A DNA stretch of 64,000 nucleotides, taken from JBAZOB01 sp041648895. Lineage in GTDB: Bacteria; Patescibacteriota; JAHJAL01. This document shows, in pieces, positions 9,601 to 17,601 of this stretch (position 1 is the first letter of the stretch; each line of letters begins with the position of its first letter). The notes under the pieces were generated by a model. It was not told the DNA's origin and ran no database searches. It was given only the letters and a program-made list of their open reading frames with translations. The DNA is taken from positions 1 through 64,000 of the forward strand of contig JBAZOB010000001.1 of assembly GCA_041648895.1 (NCBI GenBank), in the 5' to 3' direction. Made by a program: the position numbers and the translations under genes.

Positions 9601-12250
9601 CATTAACGAGATTGACATGGATGGTGGGAGATAGATGCAGATTGGGGGTGAAATTAATTAGATTGATGCTGGTAGGGGCACGCAGCGGCGTGCCCGTACT
9701 ATTATTGCCCATCACCGCCGCGGCAATGGGGGTCTGATAATTATTCGGTAATTCAAAAACTTCATTGACGTAATTAATACCAATATTAGTGGAAAGAGCG
9801 GTAGCATCAGGATTATTAAAATTGGTATTGTTGGCACTGTTGTCGGGTAGACCGATTTGATAGAGAAAATAATTTAGAGCTTGAGTGCCAATCATGGTAA
9901 AAAATTGCCAGGTGTTGCCATGGCTGAGTTGATAATAATCAAAATTATTGGGATTGATATTTATGCCGAATAGATCATTGATTTCGGGAATGGACAAATT
10001 TCCGAACTCGGCGGGTAGACTGTTAGGGGCACGCTGCAGTGTGCCCCTACGGGCGGTGTTGATAATATCGGTGGTTTTTTGGTTGTGCTGCCAGACGACG
10101 GGTACGCCCACATATTTATCTTGGGCGCTATCTAATTCAACCGGACAACAGGGCAGGGGATTATCCAGACAGGTGCCGCTACAGGCGGATAGGCCCTGGC
10201 AGGCGGCACAATCAATTCGTTCGTTGTAGAGTCCGATTTCAGAAATATCGACGGCTTTGAAGTCGTAGTGAACGTTGTTGACTTGCAATAATTTTTCAGC
10301 TTCAGTATAGCTGGTGGGAATTTCATCAGCGTAATATGGAGCATCGAGTCCCAGCCAGATTTTCAAGTGAGCCCGATCTTTATAGGGAACACCAATATTG
10401 TCAACATTGCCCGTTAACCATTTTTGAGCATACAGGCGTTGACCGACGCCGCAGAAATTGTTGGCGCCGCAGTAGGATGGGTCATCTTCCAGCTTGACAG
10501 TACACATGCTTAAAATGTCGGTGGGGGTGCTGGGGTCTTGGATAAATTGACTGTTTTTGTATATCTCAAAGTCCGGTCCGGTCATTTCTTGCACGTGATA
10601 GATGTAACTTAGTAAATAATAAACGCGCGTGTCGACGGTGATATCTTTGGCACCGTATTGGGTGTAGTCATCTTTGGTTTGGGGAAGGAGGATTTTTAAT
10701 TCGCGCTCATCGAGAAATTCCAGAGCCGGTGGATATTTATTGTCGCGCGGTTTGGTTTCTTCGTCCACGCTGGCCACTATCAGATCGCGGTGTTTTTCCA
10801 GTTCGCTGATTTGATTTTGGATGTATTCACTGTCGGCTTGGGGGATGGCATTTAATTTGGTAATTTTGCGTTCGGAAAGATAATCCATCATTGGTTTGAG
10901 GTACTCGGCGCGGGAGGTTCGCAGAGTGGCATCGTCCACCATATTACCTTTTATTTCTCCACCTTGGCCGGTTTGAATGAGCAGGTATTCAAATATTTCA
11001 TTAAATTCCGCCATGCTAATCAAACGGCCGTCTTGGGTTTGGTAGAAATTTTTGAGGTAGTTATAGTAGAGAGCTTCATCATTGTTGGGATTAATTTTAT
11101 TTTTGTATTCATCTATTTTGGCTAAAATATTAGCGCTTTTTTCCAGCAGGGGTAAACTTTCTTCGCAGGTATCGGCTTTTTTGATTTCGTCCGTAAAAAA
11201 GCCAACCAAGTCACGGTCTAAAGCGGCCAGTTCATTGGCCCAACTGATAAATTCATCTGATAAACTGTTGGTGGGAGCATTGTCAATATGGTCATAGGTG
11301 GAAAGATCGGCGGTGGAACCGGTATTGGGCAGGGTGACACCGGGAGGAGTGCCGGTCGGGGTATCGACGGCGGTGGTCTGGTTGGCAATGGGGGTGGGTT
11401 GTTTGTTGGATGAGCCGCTGGGGCCGGAACTGGAAAACCAGGTGAAAACGCCGAGGAGGAGAAGAACAATGATGATGACAATGATGGCAAAGATGGCCAG
11501 TAGTATCCAGGCCAGGTATTCCAAAATGCGGCGGACGGTTTTGTTGGCCAGGATTTTTTTGCCACCTTCATATATGGCAATGGGGATGAGAGCGGTGCCC
11601 CCCGTACCAGCGGCGGCGCCGGCTTCGGCACCGGCGACGGCTGCGCCTTCACCGGCGGCGACAGCACCTTCTCCAGCCGCAGCTGCTCCTTTACCGGCGG
11701 TACTGGCCACGTCACCAGCGGCTTTACCGGCATCGGCCGCTCCCTTGCCGGCATCGGCCGCGCCTTTGCCCACATCCGGTTTTTCCGGGCCGGCTTTTTG
11801 TGCCGGTTGGGGTTTGGGTTCGCCTTCGGCTTTACTTTTTTCATCTTCTTCACCTGGTTTTTTTTCTTGGTCTTCTTCGGGTTTTTTATCTTGATCTTTT
11901 TTATTTTTTTCTTTGTCATCTTTTTCTTCCTCTTTATCTGGCTCTTTTTTGGGTTTTTGTTCTTCTTTTTCTTCGCTTTCCGGTTTTTCTTCTTCCCCTT
12001 CTTCTGTTTTTCCCTCCTCGGTTTCTGGTGCTGTTTCAGGTTCGGTTTTGGGAACTTGTTCCTCATTGGGTTGGTTAATATCTGGTTGGTTTTGTTCACT
12101 GCCCGGAGTGGTTTCGCTCCCTCCACCAGCTTGCTCGCCGCTAGTTCCACCACCCGTTTCCCGGGTGGTTTGGCTTTCACTCATTTCTTTTGATTCTTCA
12201 GTTTTTGATTCGTGTTCGGAGGTGAAAATTTTTTCGGTTTTTGCGGACAT
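6626..12250 (-). CDS. Giant Asn/Gln-rich single-pass surface protein, copy 2 (1,874 residues)
   Basis: Complete gene from ATG 12250. The first 170 residues are Glu/Lys/Pro/Gln-rich and cytoplasmic, followed by an Ala/Gly-rich linker with AAGEG and DAGKA repeats and a membrane helix near residues 243-272. The remaining 1,600 residues should be outside the cell. A conserved block (DNAPTNSLSDEF onward) is shared with copy 1, and a Cys patch (CAACQGLSACSGTC) sits near residue 680. The rest is long Asn/Gln/Leu-rich helix-forming sequence. Seven short peptides of the type GTLLRAPT or GTQQRAPT are encoded by in-frame GC palindromes. It lies 24 nt after the propeller gene. No enzyme motif seen; an adhesin, stalk or T4SS surface structure is inferred. 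Confidence 0.8.
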   Translation of the reverse strand: MSAKTEKIFTSEHESKTEESKEMSESQTTRETGGGTSGEQAGGGSETTPGSEQNQPDINQPNEEQVPKTEPETAPETEEGKTEEGEEEKPESEEKEEQKPKKEPDKEEEKDDKEKNKKDQDKKPEEDQEKKPGEEDEKSKAEGEPKPQPAQKAGPEKPDVGKGAADAGKGAADAGKAAGDVASTAGKGAAAAGEGAVAAGEGAAVAGAEAGAAAGTGGTALIPIAIYEGGKKILANKTVRRILEYLAWILLAIFAIIVIIIVLLLLGVFTWFSSSGPSGSSNKQPTPIANQTTAVDTPTGTPPGVTLPNTGSTADLSTYDHIDNAPTNSLSDEFISWANELAALDRDLVGFFTDEIKKADTCEESLPLLEKSANILAKIDEYKNKINPNNDEALYYNYLKNFYQTQDGRLISMAEFNEIFEYLLIQTGQGGEIKGNMVDDATLRTSRAEYLKPMMDYLSERKITKLNAIPQADSEYIQNQISELEKHRDLIVASVDEETKPRDNKYPPALEFLDERELKILLPQTKDDYTQYGAKDITVDTRVYYLLSYIYHVQEMTGPDFEIYKNSQFIQDPSTPTDILSMCTVKLEDDPSYCGANNFCGVGQRLYAQKWLTGNVDNIGVPYKDRAHLKIWLGLDAPYYADEIPTSYTEAEKLLQVNNVHYDFKAVDISEIGLYNERIDCAACQGLSACSGTCLDNPLPCCPVELDSAQDKYVGVPVVWQHNQKTTDIINTARRGTLQRAPNSLPAEFGNLSIPEINDLFGININPNNFDYYQLSHGNTWQFFTMIGTQALNYFLYQIGLPDNSANNTNFNNPDATALSTNIGINYVNEVFELPNNYQTPIAAAVMGNNSTGTPLRAPTSINLINFTPNLHLSPTIHVNLVNALQNQNQTEAARQALANAGIQEINAQITGWPDSTIDPSELAGNGLTGVANRLGDLLFSQTLGLPTNYLFDQNNPKNTYLSKSASLIAAATQNQGVNYTVNNAILNSTGTLLRAPTATLHQSLLPLTNSNITQLFGTDEATSQKIVDYLANPDSYQSGHSAFISEISNNIDLATMAESQPYLSEYALQNILEQGTSPTLGNEFALTSLAAQITLEKIGANISKADADKIPYLLSYIALEQQSDLTPANTNQSLTNIASQFNQVSGGGESLDSFRERLINIIESATAQAETSNNYLYLTQPIKVTFNQAVDLNSDIYAFTDSTILPNYTTNPGQNTPETVNNILSSIGVDINSLNFVPVDEFDNQNSGTQQRAPTTVTAGQTYYAYPEIDLPEIIFPGIRPNYQYHNNVGQFAILASLTNVIQLSQNQPIVIDVYQGTQLRAPTDAPFLAAMNNKFVLAYSPLAGYTNRNDFLAHLGGTEYIFQTLNAIGNNNDTAINNLANIGSIALAYRYNGVDPTNFTSLDINEEQVANIINTAGIINSYQKPDLNFGMENMINFVRGQNVFANITSTHANINLDNIYQQFANGSYYNQLSDINQVKQYFNNYSSRLGNLTADQFLTNFVQTPRLDQMESYTQSIIAQNTSALSGQTYTTALNNVQSTINQNPANIFNLLSQNSANFHNYSPNYINDIANIGNNMISKGTQQRAPTTINSGLALIGSGQLIHNLGGTFGYNNFTNQFGSMTSFQNQPFSNLTNHLTNQFNQLTQYPDLFNDNIHQFINNLSLNYLTNNLLNNIDNDLGNNLYNQIAQLQIGNLSYNQLQNNLIHNLTTTLNNNSLPQLDNLTQILPDSTGTLLRAPTTTGDEIFTNCRQKIAQDNIVHLADIISSFYLNKRTQFYYGIESDDHGELLPADAGQEPILFPAFFEHQIFNHFIQDTIDIIVDKTTRVFRLIYPRDEEGLVDVNQRNDIWRNDCVDRDNQYLSSCKEYLHINF
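7031..7055. repeat. Family B palindrome, in frame (GTLLRAPT)
   Basis: GGGGCACGCAGCAGCGTGCC plus CGTA inside giant gene copy 2, near its C-terminal end. The minus frame reads STGTLLRAPTT. Confidence 0.9.
7485..7508. repeat. Family B palindrome, in frame (GTQQRAPT)
   Basis: The core is inverted relative to the copy at 7031 (GCTGCTGC instead of GCAGCAGC), so the encoded peptide changes from LL to QQ while the frame stays open. Confidence 0.9.
8277..8301. repeat. Family B palindrome, in frame (GTQLRAPT)
   Basis: GTAGGGGCACGCAGCTGCGT plus GCCC; a perfectly symmetric core (GCAGCTGC). Encodes QGTQLRAPTD. Confidence 0.9.
8484..8508. repeat. Family B palindrome, in frame (GTQQRAPT)
   Basis: GTAGGGGCACGCTGCTGCGT plus GCCC; encodes SGTQQRAPTT. 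Only about 180 bp from the copy at 8277. Confidence 0.9.
9258..9285. repeat. Family B palindrome, in frame (GTLLRAPT)
   Basis: Same core as the 7031 copy, flanked by GTAGGGG and CGTACTA; encodes STGTLLRAPTA. Confidence 0.9.
9672..9699. repeat. Family B palindrome, in frame (GTPLRAPT)
   Basis: Core GCAGCGGC, encoding NNSTGTPLRAPTS. Copy 1 of the giant gene has NNSTGTPLR at the left edge of the window, so this insertion may predate the duplication. Confidence 0.9.
10023..10050. repeat. Family B palindrome, in frame (GTLQRAPN)
   Basis: TAGGGGCACGCTGCAGTGTG followed by CCCCTACG. Encodes RRGTLQRAPNS, the seventh in-frame copy in this gene. Confidence 0.88.
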
Positions 12251-12274
12251 ATTAGGAAAATTCTAAATTTAAAA

Positions 12275-13765
12275 TTATTTTAATAATGGCAGGGTGTAAA
12301 GTTTATCACTGGTGTCTTGGAAGTAGATTTGCGTATTGGTGTTGAAGATATTATGGATACCAATAAGATAGCGGAAATTATTGGCAAAAAGATTGGTTTT
12401 TTGTTCAGGTTGATTAACGTTAACTATATATATTGTATCGAATGTTTCGGGTTGGGGGTTAGAGTAATAATCTTCAAAAATATTGTCGGGTGAAGTACTG
12501 GTTGGGTCAAAACGACTGGTAGGAATAGCAATGGCAATTTTTTCGTTTGTCAGCCAGTGGGTTTTGCAAATGTATGAATAAATATTCAGGCTGGTTATTT
12601 CACGACTATCAATATCAATAATATAAAGTAGTGGTTTGTGGTTACTTTGATCCAACTGGGCGTAGATAATTTTATTGCCTTCGGGAGACCAACTGGCATC
12701 AATAATATTGTTTTCAGTTATTTGTTCAATGTGGTTAGTTTTGGTGTTTAGTAAATAGATGGCCGTGGAGATGTTTTGTCCGCTCTCGCTGGGGTTAGGC
12801 AGCAGCAGGGTTAGATCAGGATTGGTGGGTGAAGGAATAATCTTGGGAGTGAGATAGGCGGTATTGTTTAACGTTTGAATCACTTGCCAGTTAGAGCCGT
12901 CGTGATCGGCGATATTCAATGTATTTTCAATACTGAAACCTGGCTGACCGATTTTGCCGGTGATATTTAAATATTCATAAATGATTTGATCGTTATTTAA
13001 CCAGGCGATATTTTTTATACTTGGGTTAAGATAGGATAATGTCTGATTTTCCAGGTTATAGGTCCAGGTAGTTATGGTTTCGTTGGTGATCTCGGGACGA
13101 TAAAAGGGGCTGGCTGGGGTAGGTTTTTCGGGATCATCTTCCGGGTGACTGAAGCCACCAGCAAAGGCGGTGATATTGTTTTTTACTTTAATAATAAATT
13201 TAGTTTTGTCTGGTGAATAAATGATGTTTTCTACTCCATACCATGAATCTTGGTTAAGTGTGGTAACTTCCTGATTGGTGAGACTTTGGGAGGAAAGTTG
13301 ATTGGTGATTTGATCGATGTAAATAATTTGTTGTTGATCGTTACTAATAGTTGGCTGGGAAATGTTATTTCCAATGATTGGTTTAATGAGAATTGGGGCG
13401 ATGGTGATGGTCTGATGAATTGAGGGGTGGACCATTTCCTCGTGGGTGGTGTATCCATCTTTACTGGTGATAATGTAGTAATACAAATTTGGCTCAACTT
13501 TAATCGAGAAATTATCAATATTTTCTTTGGTAATCACTTCGTTACGGGTAACGGTAAAACTGTTGTTTTCTGTTGGTGAAGATTCGATGTGAATGGTGAC
13601 TTCGTCGGTATTCGGTTTAATGATGATGGTGGCTTGGTAGAACCATTGCCAGATAAAAGTGGAGGCGGTAAATAGAATTATGAAGATGGCGGCAATGATT
13701 AAATTCCGTTTGGTAAAATATTTTTCAAACAAGGCGTCGTAGATTGTAGTTTGATCGTTTTCCAT
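12275..13765 (-). CDS. Membrane-anchored PEGA and beta-propeller protein, copy 2
   Basis: 496 residues from ATG 13765, paralogous along its length with 3046-4539. The N terminus KYFTKRNLIIAAIFIILF mirrors QYLTRRNIIIACIVIIAL of copy 1. After the membrane helix comes a PEGA-like domain ending in LYYYIITSKDGYTTHE, then propeller blades such as IIDASWSPEGNKIIYAQLD. Shared phrases at matching places (QDSWYGVENIIYSPD and KSWYGVEEIIFSPD) show common ancestry, but the sequences have diverged a good deal. It starts 12 nt after the upstream hydrolase stop and precedes giant gene copy 2 by 24 nt, so translation is probably coupled. Confidence 0.8.
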   Translation of the reverse strand: MENDQTTIYDALFEKYFTKRNLIIAAIFIILFTASTFIWQWFYQATIIIKPNTDEVTIHIESSPTENNSFTVTRNEVITKENIDNFSIKVEPNLYYYIITSKDGYTTHEEMVHPSIHQTITIAPILIKPIIGNNISQPTISNDQQQIIYIDQITNQLSSQSLTNQEVTTLNQDSWYGVENIIYSPDKTKFIIKVKNNITAFAGGFSHPEDDPEKPTPASPFYRPEITNETITTWTYNLENQTLSYLNPSIKNIAWLNNDQIIYEYLNITGKIGQPGFSIENTLNIADHDGSNWQVIQTLNNTAYLTPKIIPSPTNPDLTLLLPNPSESGQNISTAIYLLNTKTNHIEQITENNIIDASWSPEGNKIIYAQLDQSNHKPLLYIIDIDSREITSLNIYSYICKTHWLTNEKIAIAIPTSRFDPTSTSPDNIFEDYYSNPQPETFDTIYIVNVNQPEQKTNLFANNFRYLIGIHNIFNTNTQIYFQDTSDKLYTLPLLK

Positions 13766-13779
13766 TGGCTAAATATTAT

Positions 13780-15474
13780 TTAATCCTCGCAAATGCGACG
13801 TCCCTCAGCAAATTTTTCAATATGCCAGGAACTAAGATAATTGACCCGGCTTTGGCTGCCACTGCAATCGTAGAAAACACCATCTTCGCCCATGATACCG
13901 ACGTGAGTGTAGGTGCTGCCGGTGGCATCATAGTAGGTGCGGTGAAAAAGGATAATGTCACCGGGTAGAATGTCATTGATATTATCGATACGTGTGCCCC
14001 AGTTTTGTCCGTCAGGGTCACAGGTTTCTTGTTGAGATGGGCAATTGTCAGCAAAATTTGGGGCCCAGTTGGTGTAATAGAAGTCGGGATCGATGCTGGC
14101 GCCGCGATTTTTGGCTTCTTCCAGAACTGTACTGGTAAAACCGGCACAGCAGGAGAAGCCAACATTGAGGTACATCCCGGCTTTTTCTTTGGCAACTTGC
14201 AAGATAGTTTCGCGGCAGGCGGAACCATCAGTACAGTCGCCGAGTAGAGTTTCGGGATTTTGTGGGACGTCGCCAAACCAGATTTCAAAATGGAGATGGT
14301 CGCCGAAACTGAAGCCGGTGTTGTTGATGGTGGCAATCTGGTCGCCTTTGGTGACTTGTTGGCCGGTAGTTGGAAAAGTGCTGTTGGGTGAAAGATGCCA
14401 GTATTTTGATACCTGATTGTTGCCATGGTCGATAACAATTTCGTTGCCGGAGCCGTTGTTGCAGGTTTGGTCGCCGTCGGCGCAGTTAGAAACTACTTTG
14501 GTGACGGTGCCGGATTTGGTGGCTTTAACGGCGTATTCATCGGTGTTACCAGTAGCCGGAACAATATCAATACCTTCATGGGTATAGATAGTTTCACCGG
14601 TGGCCGGATCAGTTTTGTTAAATGAATAATTGGGGTCACGGAAATGACCGGTGGGATTAATGCTTTTTGTATTGGTTGGCCAACACCATTCGGCTTGACC
14701 GGGGGTGGGCGGTGCGAGGTAGTTACACATGGCCGCTACTTGGTCAAAGAATTTGGTGACGTTGGGGATCCAGTATTGGTTAACCTTGTGAGGGTCGTGG
14801 ATAAAATCGGTCGAAGTACCATAGCCAATGCCGTCGGGGGCGTAGCCGCAGGGGCAGTAGGCGGGGGGATCAACCACAGCTTTGTCGCAGTCATTGGGGG
14901 CGTATTTTTCAGAAGTTTTGGGGATATAGGTACCTTTGGCGCCATTACCGATTTTAACAATGGTGTTTTGGCCGGCGGAAATGTAGCTGGCCAGGTTGCC
15001 GGCGTGTTGATTGATCGAGTCCTCCCAGCTGGCGAAGTCGTAGGGGGGCAAGCGGTTCCAATAGTTGTAGTTACCACTGGTAATATTGGTACCCAGGGCC
15101 GATTCGGCTTGGCCAATGGCGACAATAAAGCCCGGATTTACGTCTTGAACTTGGCCGGCGGTAGCAATGTCCACGCCATGCCCATAGAGACCTGTTTCGC
15201 CCACTTGTGATTTGATGTATTCATCAATACAATTGCCAATCTCTTCGGTAGAAGGGGCATTTTCCGGATAGGTCAAATCGGCCTCGGCAGTGGAACCGCC
15301 GGAACGTAGATTGTCTAGTTTATCCTGATTTTTGATGTTGAGAAAATAAAAAATCGCTCCCAAGGGTAGGAGCATCAGGGCCAAAGACAAGAGCAGCATT
15401 AAACATGAACAAATACTACACCAGAGGCACCAGCGTTTTATTTCGTTACTGCTTTCTTGTTTCTCGTCAGCCAT
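13780..15474 (-). CDS. Membrane-anchored wall hydrolase: lysozyme-like, M23, NlpC/P60 (copy 2)
   Basis: 564 residues from ATG 15474. A Cys-containing membrane helix (about 20-48) is followed by a lysozyme-like domain with GQAESALGT. The M23 peptidase has THEGIDIV, the KYWHLSP histidine and GDHLHFEI. The NlpC/P60 domain has FSCCAGFTSTV, whose second Cys is the expected nucleophile, and THVGIMG as the His motif. All three activities therefore look possible, unlike copy 1. About 20 Cys residues are spread over the extracellular part, suggesting disulfides. The gene follows virB4 in the same direction across a 197-bp spacer filled by a repeat, so it may be co-transcribed with the secretion genes. 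Confidence 0.88.
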   Translation of the reverse strand: MADEKQESSNEIKRWCLWCSICSCLMLLLSLALMLLPLGAIFYFLNIKNQDKLDNLRSGGSTAEADLTYPENAPSTEEIGNCIDEYIKSQVGETGLYGHGVDIATAGQVQDVNPGFIVAIGQAESALGTNITSGNYNYWNRLPPYDFASWEDSINQHAGNLASYISAGQNTIVKIGNGAKGTYIPKTSEKYAPNDCDKAVVDPPAYCPCGYAPDGIGYGTSTDFIHDPHKVNQYWIPNVTKFFDQVAAMCNYLAPPTPGQAEWCWPTNTKSINPTGHFRDPNYSFNKTDPATGETIYTHEGIDIVPATGNTDEYAVKATKSGTVTKVVSNCADGDQTCNNGSGNEIVIDHGNNQVSKYWHLSPNSTFPTTGQQVTKGDQIATINNTGFSFGDHLHFEIWFGDVPQNPETLLGDCTDGSACRETILQVAKEKAGMYLNVGFSCCAGFTSTVLEEAKNRGASIDPDFYYTNWAPNFADNCPSQQETCDPDGQNWGTRIDNINDILPGDIILFHRTYYDATGSTYTHVGIMGEDGVFYDCSGSQSRVNYLSSWHIEKFAEGRRICED

Positions 15475-15510
15475 TTTTTTATTTGGAACTTTTAATTAAT
15501 TATTCTCTTG

Positions 15511-15623
15511 TGTCATCCCCGCCTTGAGCGGGGACCTCATTATTAAGTTTTTGTAAACGCCTTGTTGATGAGATCCCCGATAGCCGGAGCTCCGCCCTGG
15601 GCGGATTCCGGTCGGGGATGACA
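15511..15623. repeat. Family A palindromic element with nested palindrome
   Basis: The left arm is standard (GTCATCCCCGCCTTGAGCGG). The right arm is interrupted by a second GC-rich inverted repeat (CCGGAGCTCCGCC through GGCGGATTCCGG). It fills the spacer between virB4 and the hydrolase. The copy at 44385 has a similar nested insert. Confidence 0.88.
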
Positions 15624-15671
15624 TGAAAGATAGTTAATTAGTAAAATTCATTATTTGTAATTCGTAATTTT

Positions 15672-17513
15672 TTACAAATTCCCGCGCATGGCGATAATTT
15701 CCTCCGGGTTGGAGGTGATGAGACGGTGTTCGGTGTAGGAGGCAACGATTTTGATTAGAACGTGGTTGAGGCCGGCAAAGAAAATGCCTTCACCGACATT
15801 GGCTTCCAGCAGGGCCATTTTTTCACCGTCGGTCAGGTTAAATGTGCGGCCAATGAGGTCAATCGAGGCGGGGGATTGTTTGAGCAAAATCTGCATGGCC
15901 GAGTTGGAGATCATGGCCTTGCCCCACTTGGAGCCCAAAAAGTCCTCCACGTCTTGGGAAATAGTGGTGACGCCCAGGTAGTATTTACGGGAGCGTTTGG
16001 CCAGGTTGTGTAAGAAACGGGCGGAGTCTTCATATTGCATCAGGTTCCAGGCTTCGTCGATGACCATGATGCGGCGTTTTAACTGGGTGCGGATTTTGGT
16101 CCAGATAAAGTTGGTGATAACGTACATGGCAATCGGGCGGAGTGATTCTTCCAGATCGCGCACGGAGAAGACAATGAAGTTGGCGGACAAGTCAATGTTG
16201 GTGGGGTTGTTTAAGAGGCCGGCGTAGGAACCTTCGGTGTATTTTTGCAAGCGCCGCGCCATGGATTCGGCGCCACTCATGTTCTCCAAGACATTGAATA
16301 AATCTTGCAATAGGGGCGGGGGATTTTTGTGAGAAGCCGCGTCTTCAGTAATGTCTTTGAGGGCGTAAGCTTCTTTGATGGCTTTGTCCATGACGGCCGA
16401 TTCTTCCGGAGTGAGTTGCCCGAGCATGATATTCATAATGCCGGAGATGGTGATAATGGCGGTGCGAAGAGCGTTTTCTTCTTCGCCGGCTTGGGTTTCG
16501 GGCAGTTCCAGGGGATTGATTTTACGGTCGGAATTGATGGAAATGGGGATATAGGTGCCGCCGACGGCTTCGCAGAGAGTTTGATATTCATTTTCCGGGT
16601 CGATGATAATGACGTTGGTACCCAGCATAAGATAGCGTAGGCATTCCAGTTTGACGGTGTAACTTTTACCGGCGCCGGAGGTGGCAAAAATGGTGCAGTT
16701 GGGATTGGGCAGGTCAAACCGATCAAAAATAATTAATGATTGATTGTGGCCGTTGAAGCCATAGAAAATACCGTTGTCGCTGGTTAGATCAACCGAGGTG
16801 AAAGGAAAAGAAGTGGAAATGGCGTCGGTGTCCAGGTTACGGGTGATGTTTAATTCGTCGTTACCCAGGGGTAGGGTGCTGTTGAAACCGGGTTCTTGTT
16901 GGAGAATGGAATTTTTGGTGTAGATGAGAGAGCCGCCCAGGACAGTCTCCAGGTGGTCAATATTGGCTTTGAGTTCTTTTTCACTGTCGGCATAGACGGT
17001 GAAATATAGTCCATAGAGAAATAGTTTTTCGCTGCCTTGTTGAATGCGATAACGCAATTCTTCGGCGTCCTGAATGGCGGTTTCCAGTTTGGGATCGGAA
17101 ACTTCGCCTTTTTCGCGGCCAATGGCGTAGGTGGCCTGCATGCGCCCGACGCGATTGCGCAGGTCTTCCAGGACGGCTTTGGATTCCTGGGGGTAGATAT
17201 ACATGCTGATATCCATGGTGGCGTCGTAGGCAATGATCGGGGAAAGCCAGTTGGTGTTTAAAAAGCGGGGGTAGGTAAAAACAAACAGCGTCTGCACGTA
17301 GCTGTCGTTGATGATCAGATAGTTGGGGGTAATGCGAAAGGCGGAGGGAGCGACGATATCTTTGAGAGTGGTCATGCCTTCTTCAAAGACACGTCGGGCT
17401 TCGGCCAGCCGTTTTTTTTCTTCTTCCAGCCGTTTCTTTTCTTCCATCGCGGCCACTTGAGCCGGATCAGTTGGCTTTTTTTTGAAAATGTTTATTTTGT
17501 CGAAAATGCTCAT
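15672..17513 (-). CDS. virB4: VirB4/TraC-type T4SS ATPase
   Basis: 613 residues from ATG 17513. A Lys/Glu-rich coiled N terminus (about 10-45) precedes the VirB4 N-terminal domain. Walker A is TSGAGKSYTVK with Lys near residue 283, and Walker B is RIMVIDEAW with Asp near 486. The motor should energise assembly of the pilin subunits or substrate movement at the inner face of the membrane. It lacks obvious membrane helices, as expected for VirB4. Upstream are the TraC-like and PrgI-like genes, so the order PrgI, TraC-like, VirB4 matches minimal T4SS loci of monoderm-like bacteria and CPR genomes. No VirB11 or VirD4 is seen here. Confidence 0.93.
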   Translation of the reverse strand: MSIFDKINIFKKKPTDPAQVAAMEEKKRLEEEKKRLAEARRVFEEGMTTLKDIVAPSAFRITPNYLIINDSYVQTLFVFTYPRFLNTNWLSPIIAYDATMDISMYIYPQESKAVLEDLRNRVGRMQATYAIGREKGEVSDPKLETAIQDAEELRYRIQQGSEKLFLYGLYFTVYADSEKELKANIDHLETVLGGSLIYTKNSILQQEPGFNSTLPLGNDELNITRNLDTDAISTSFPFTSVDLTSDNGIFYGFNGHNQSLIIFDRFDLPNPNCTIFATSGAGKSYTVKLECLRYLMLGTNVIIIDPENEYQTLCEAVGGTYIPISINSDRKINPLELPETQAGEEENALRTAIITISGIMNIMLGQLTPEESAVMDKAIKEAYALKDITEDAASHKNPPPLLQDLFNVLENMSGAESMARRLQKYTEGSYAGLLNNPTNIDLSANFIVFSVRDLEESLRPIAMYVITNFIWTKIRTQLKRRIMVIDEAWNLMQYEDSARFLHNLAKRSRKYYLGVTTISQDVEDFLGSKWGKAMISNSAMQILLKQSPASIDLIGRTFNLTDGEKMALLEANVGEGIFFAGLNHVLIKIVASYTEHRLITSNPEEIIAMRGNL

Positions 17514-17533
17514 TGTTTATTTTTTATAATTAA

Positions 17534-17600
17534 AGGATCAAGTATCAAGGATCAAGTGCCAAGTGACTTGAAACTTGATCCTTGATACTTGAAACTTGAT
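17534..17600. repeat. Family C repeat (ATCAAGTATCAAGG type), inverted
   Basis: Tandem GGATCAAGTATCAAGG words followed by their complement (CTTGATCCTTGATACTTG). It occupies nearly the whole spacer between the TraC-like gene and virB4, ending 1 nt from the TraC-like stop codon. Confidence 0.85.
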
Positions 17601-17601
17601 G

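Noticed and set aside
11218..12180. Long open frame of 320 codons on the minus strand within giant gene copy 2
   Set aside because: It overlaps the giant gene in another frame and its Lys/Pro-rich content is a by-product of the repetitive GAA/AAA codons there.
11798..12266. Plus-strand frames opposite the acidic/basic N terminus of the giant protein
   Set aside because: Phe/Leu/Ser-rich antisense of Glu/Lys codons, no ribosome binding site and no domain.
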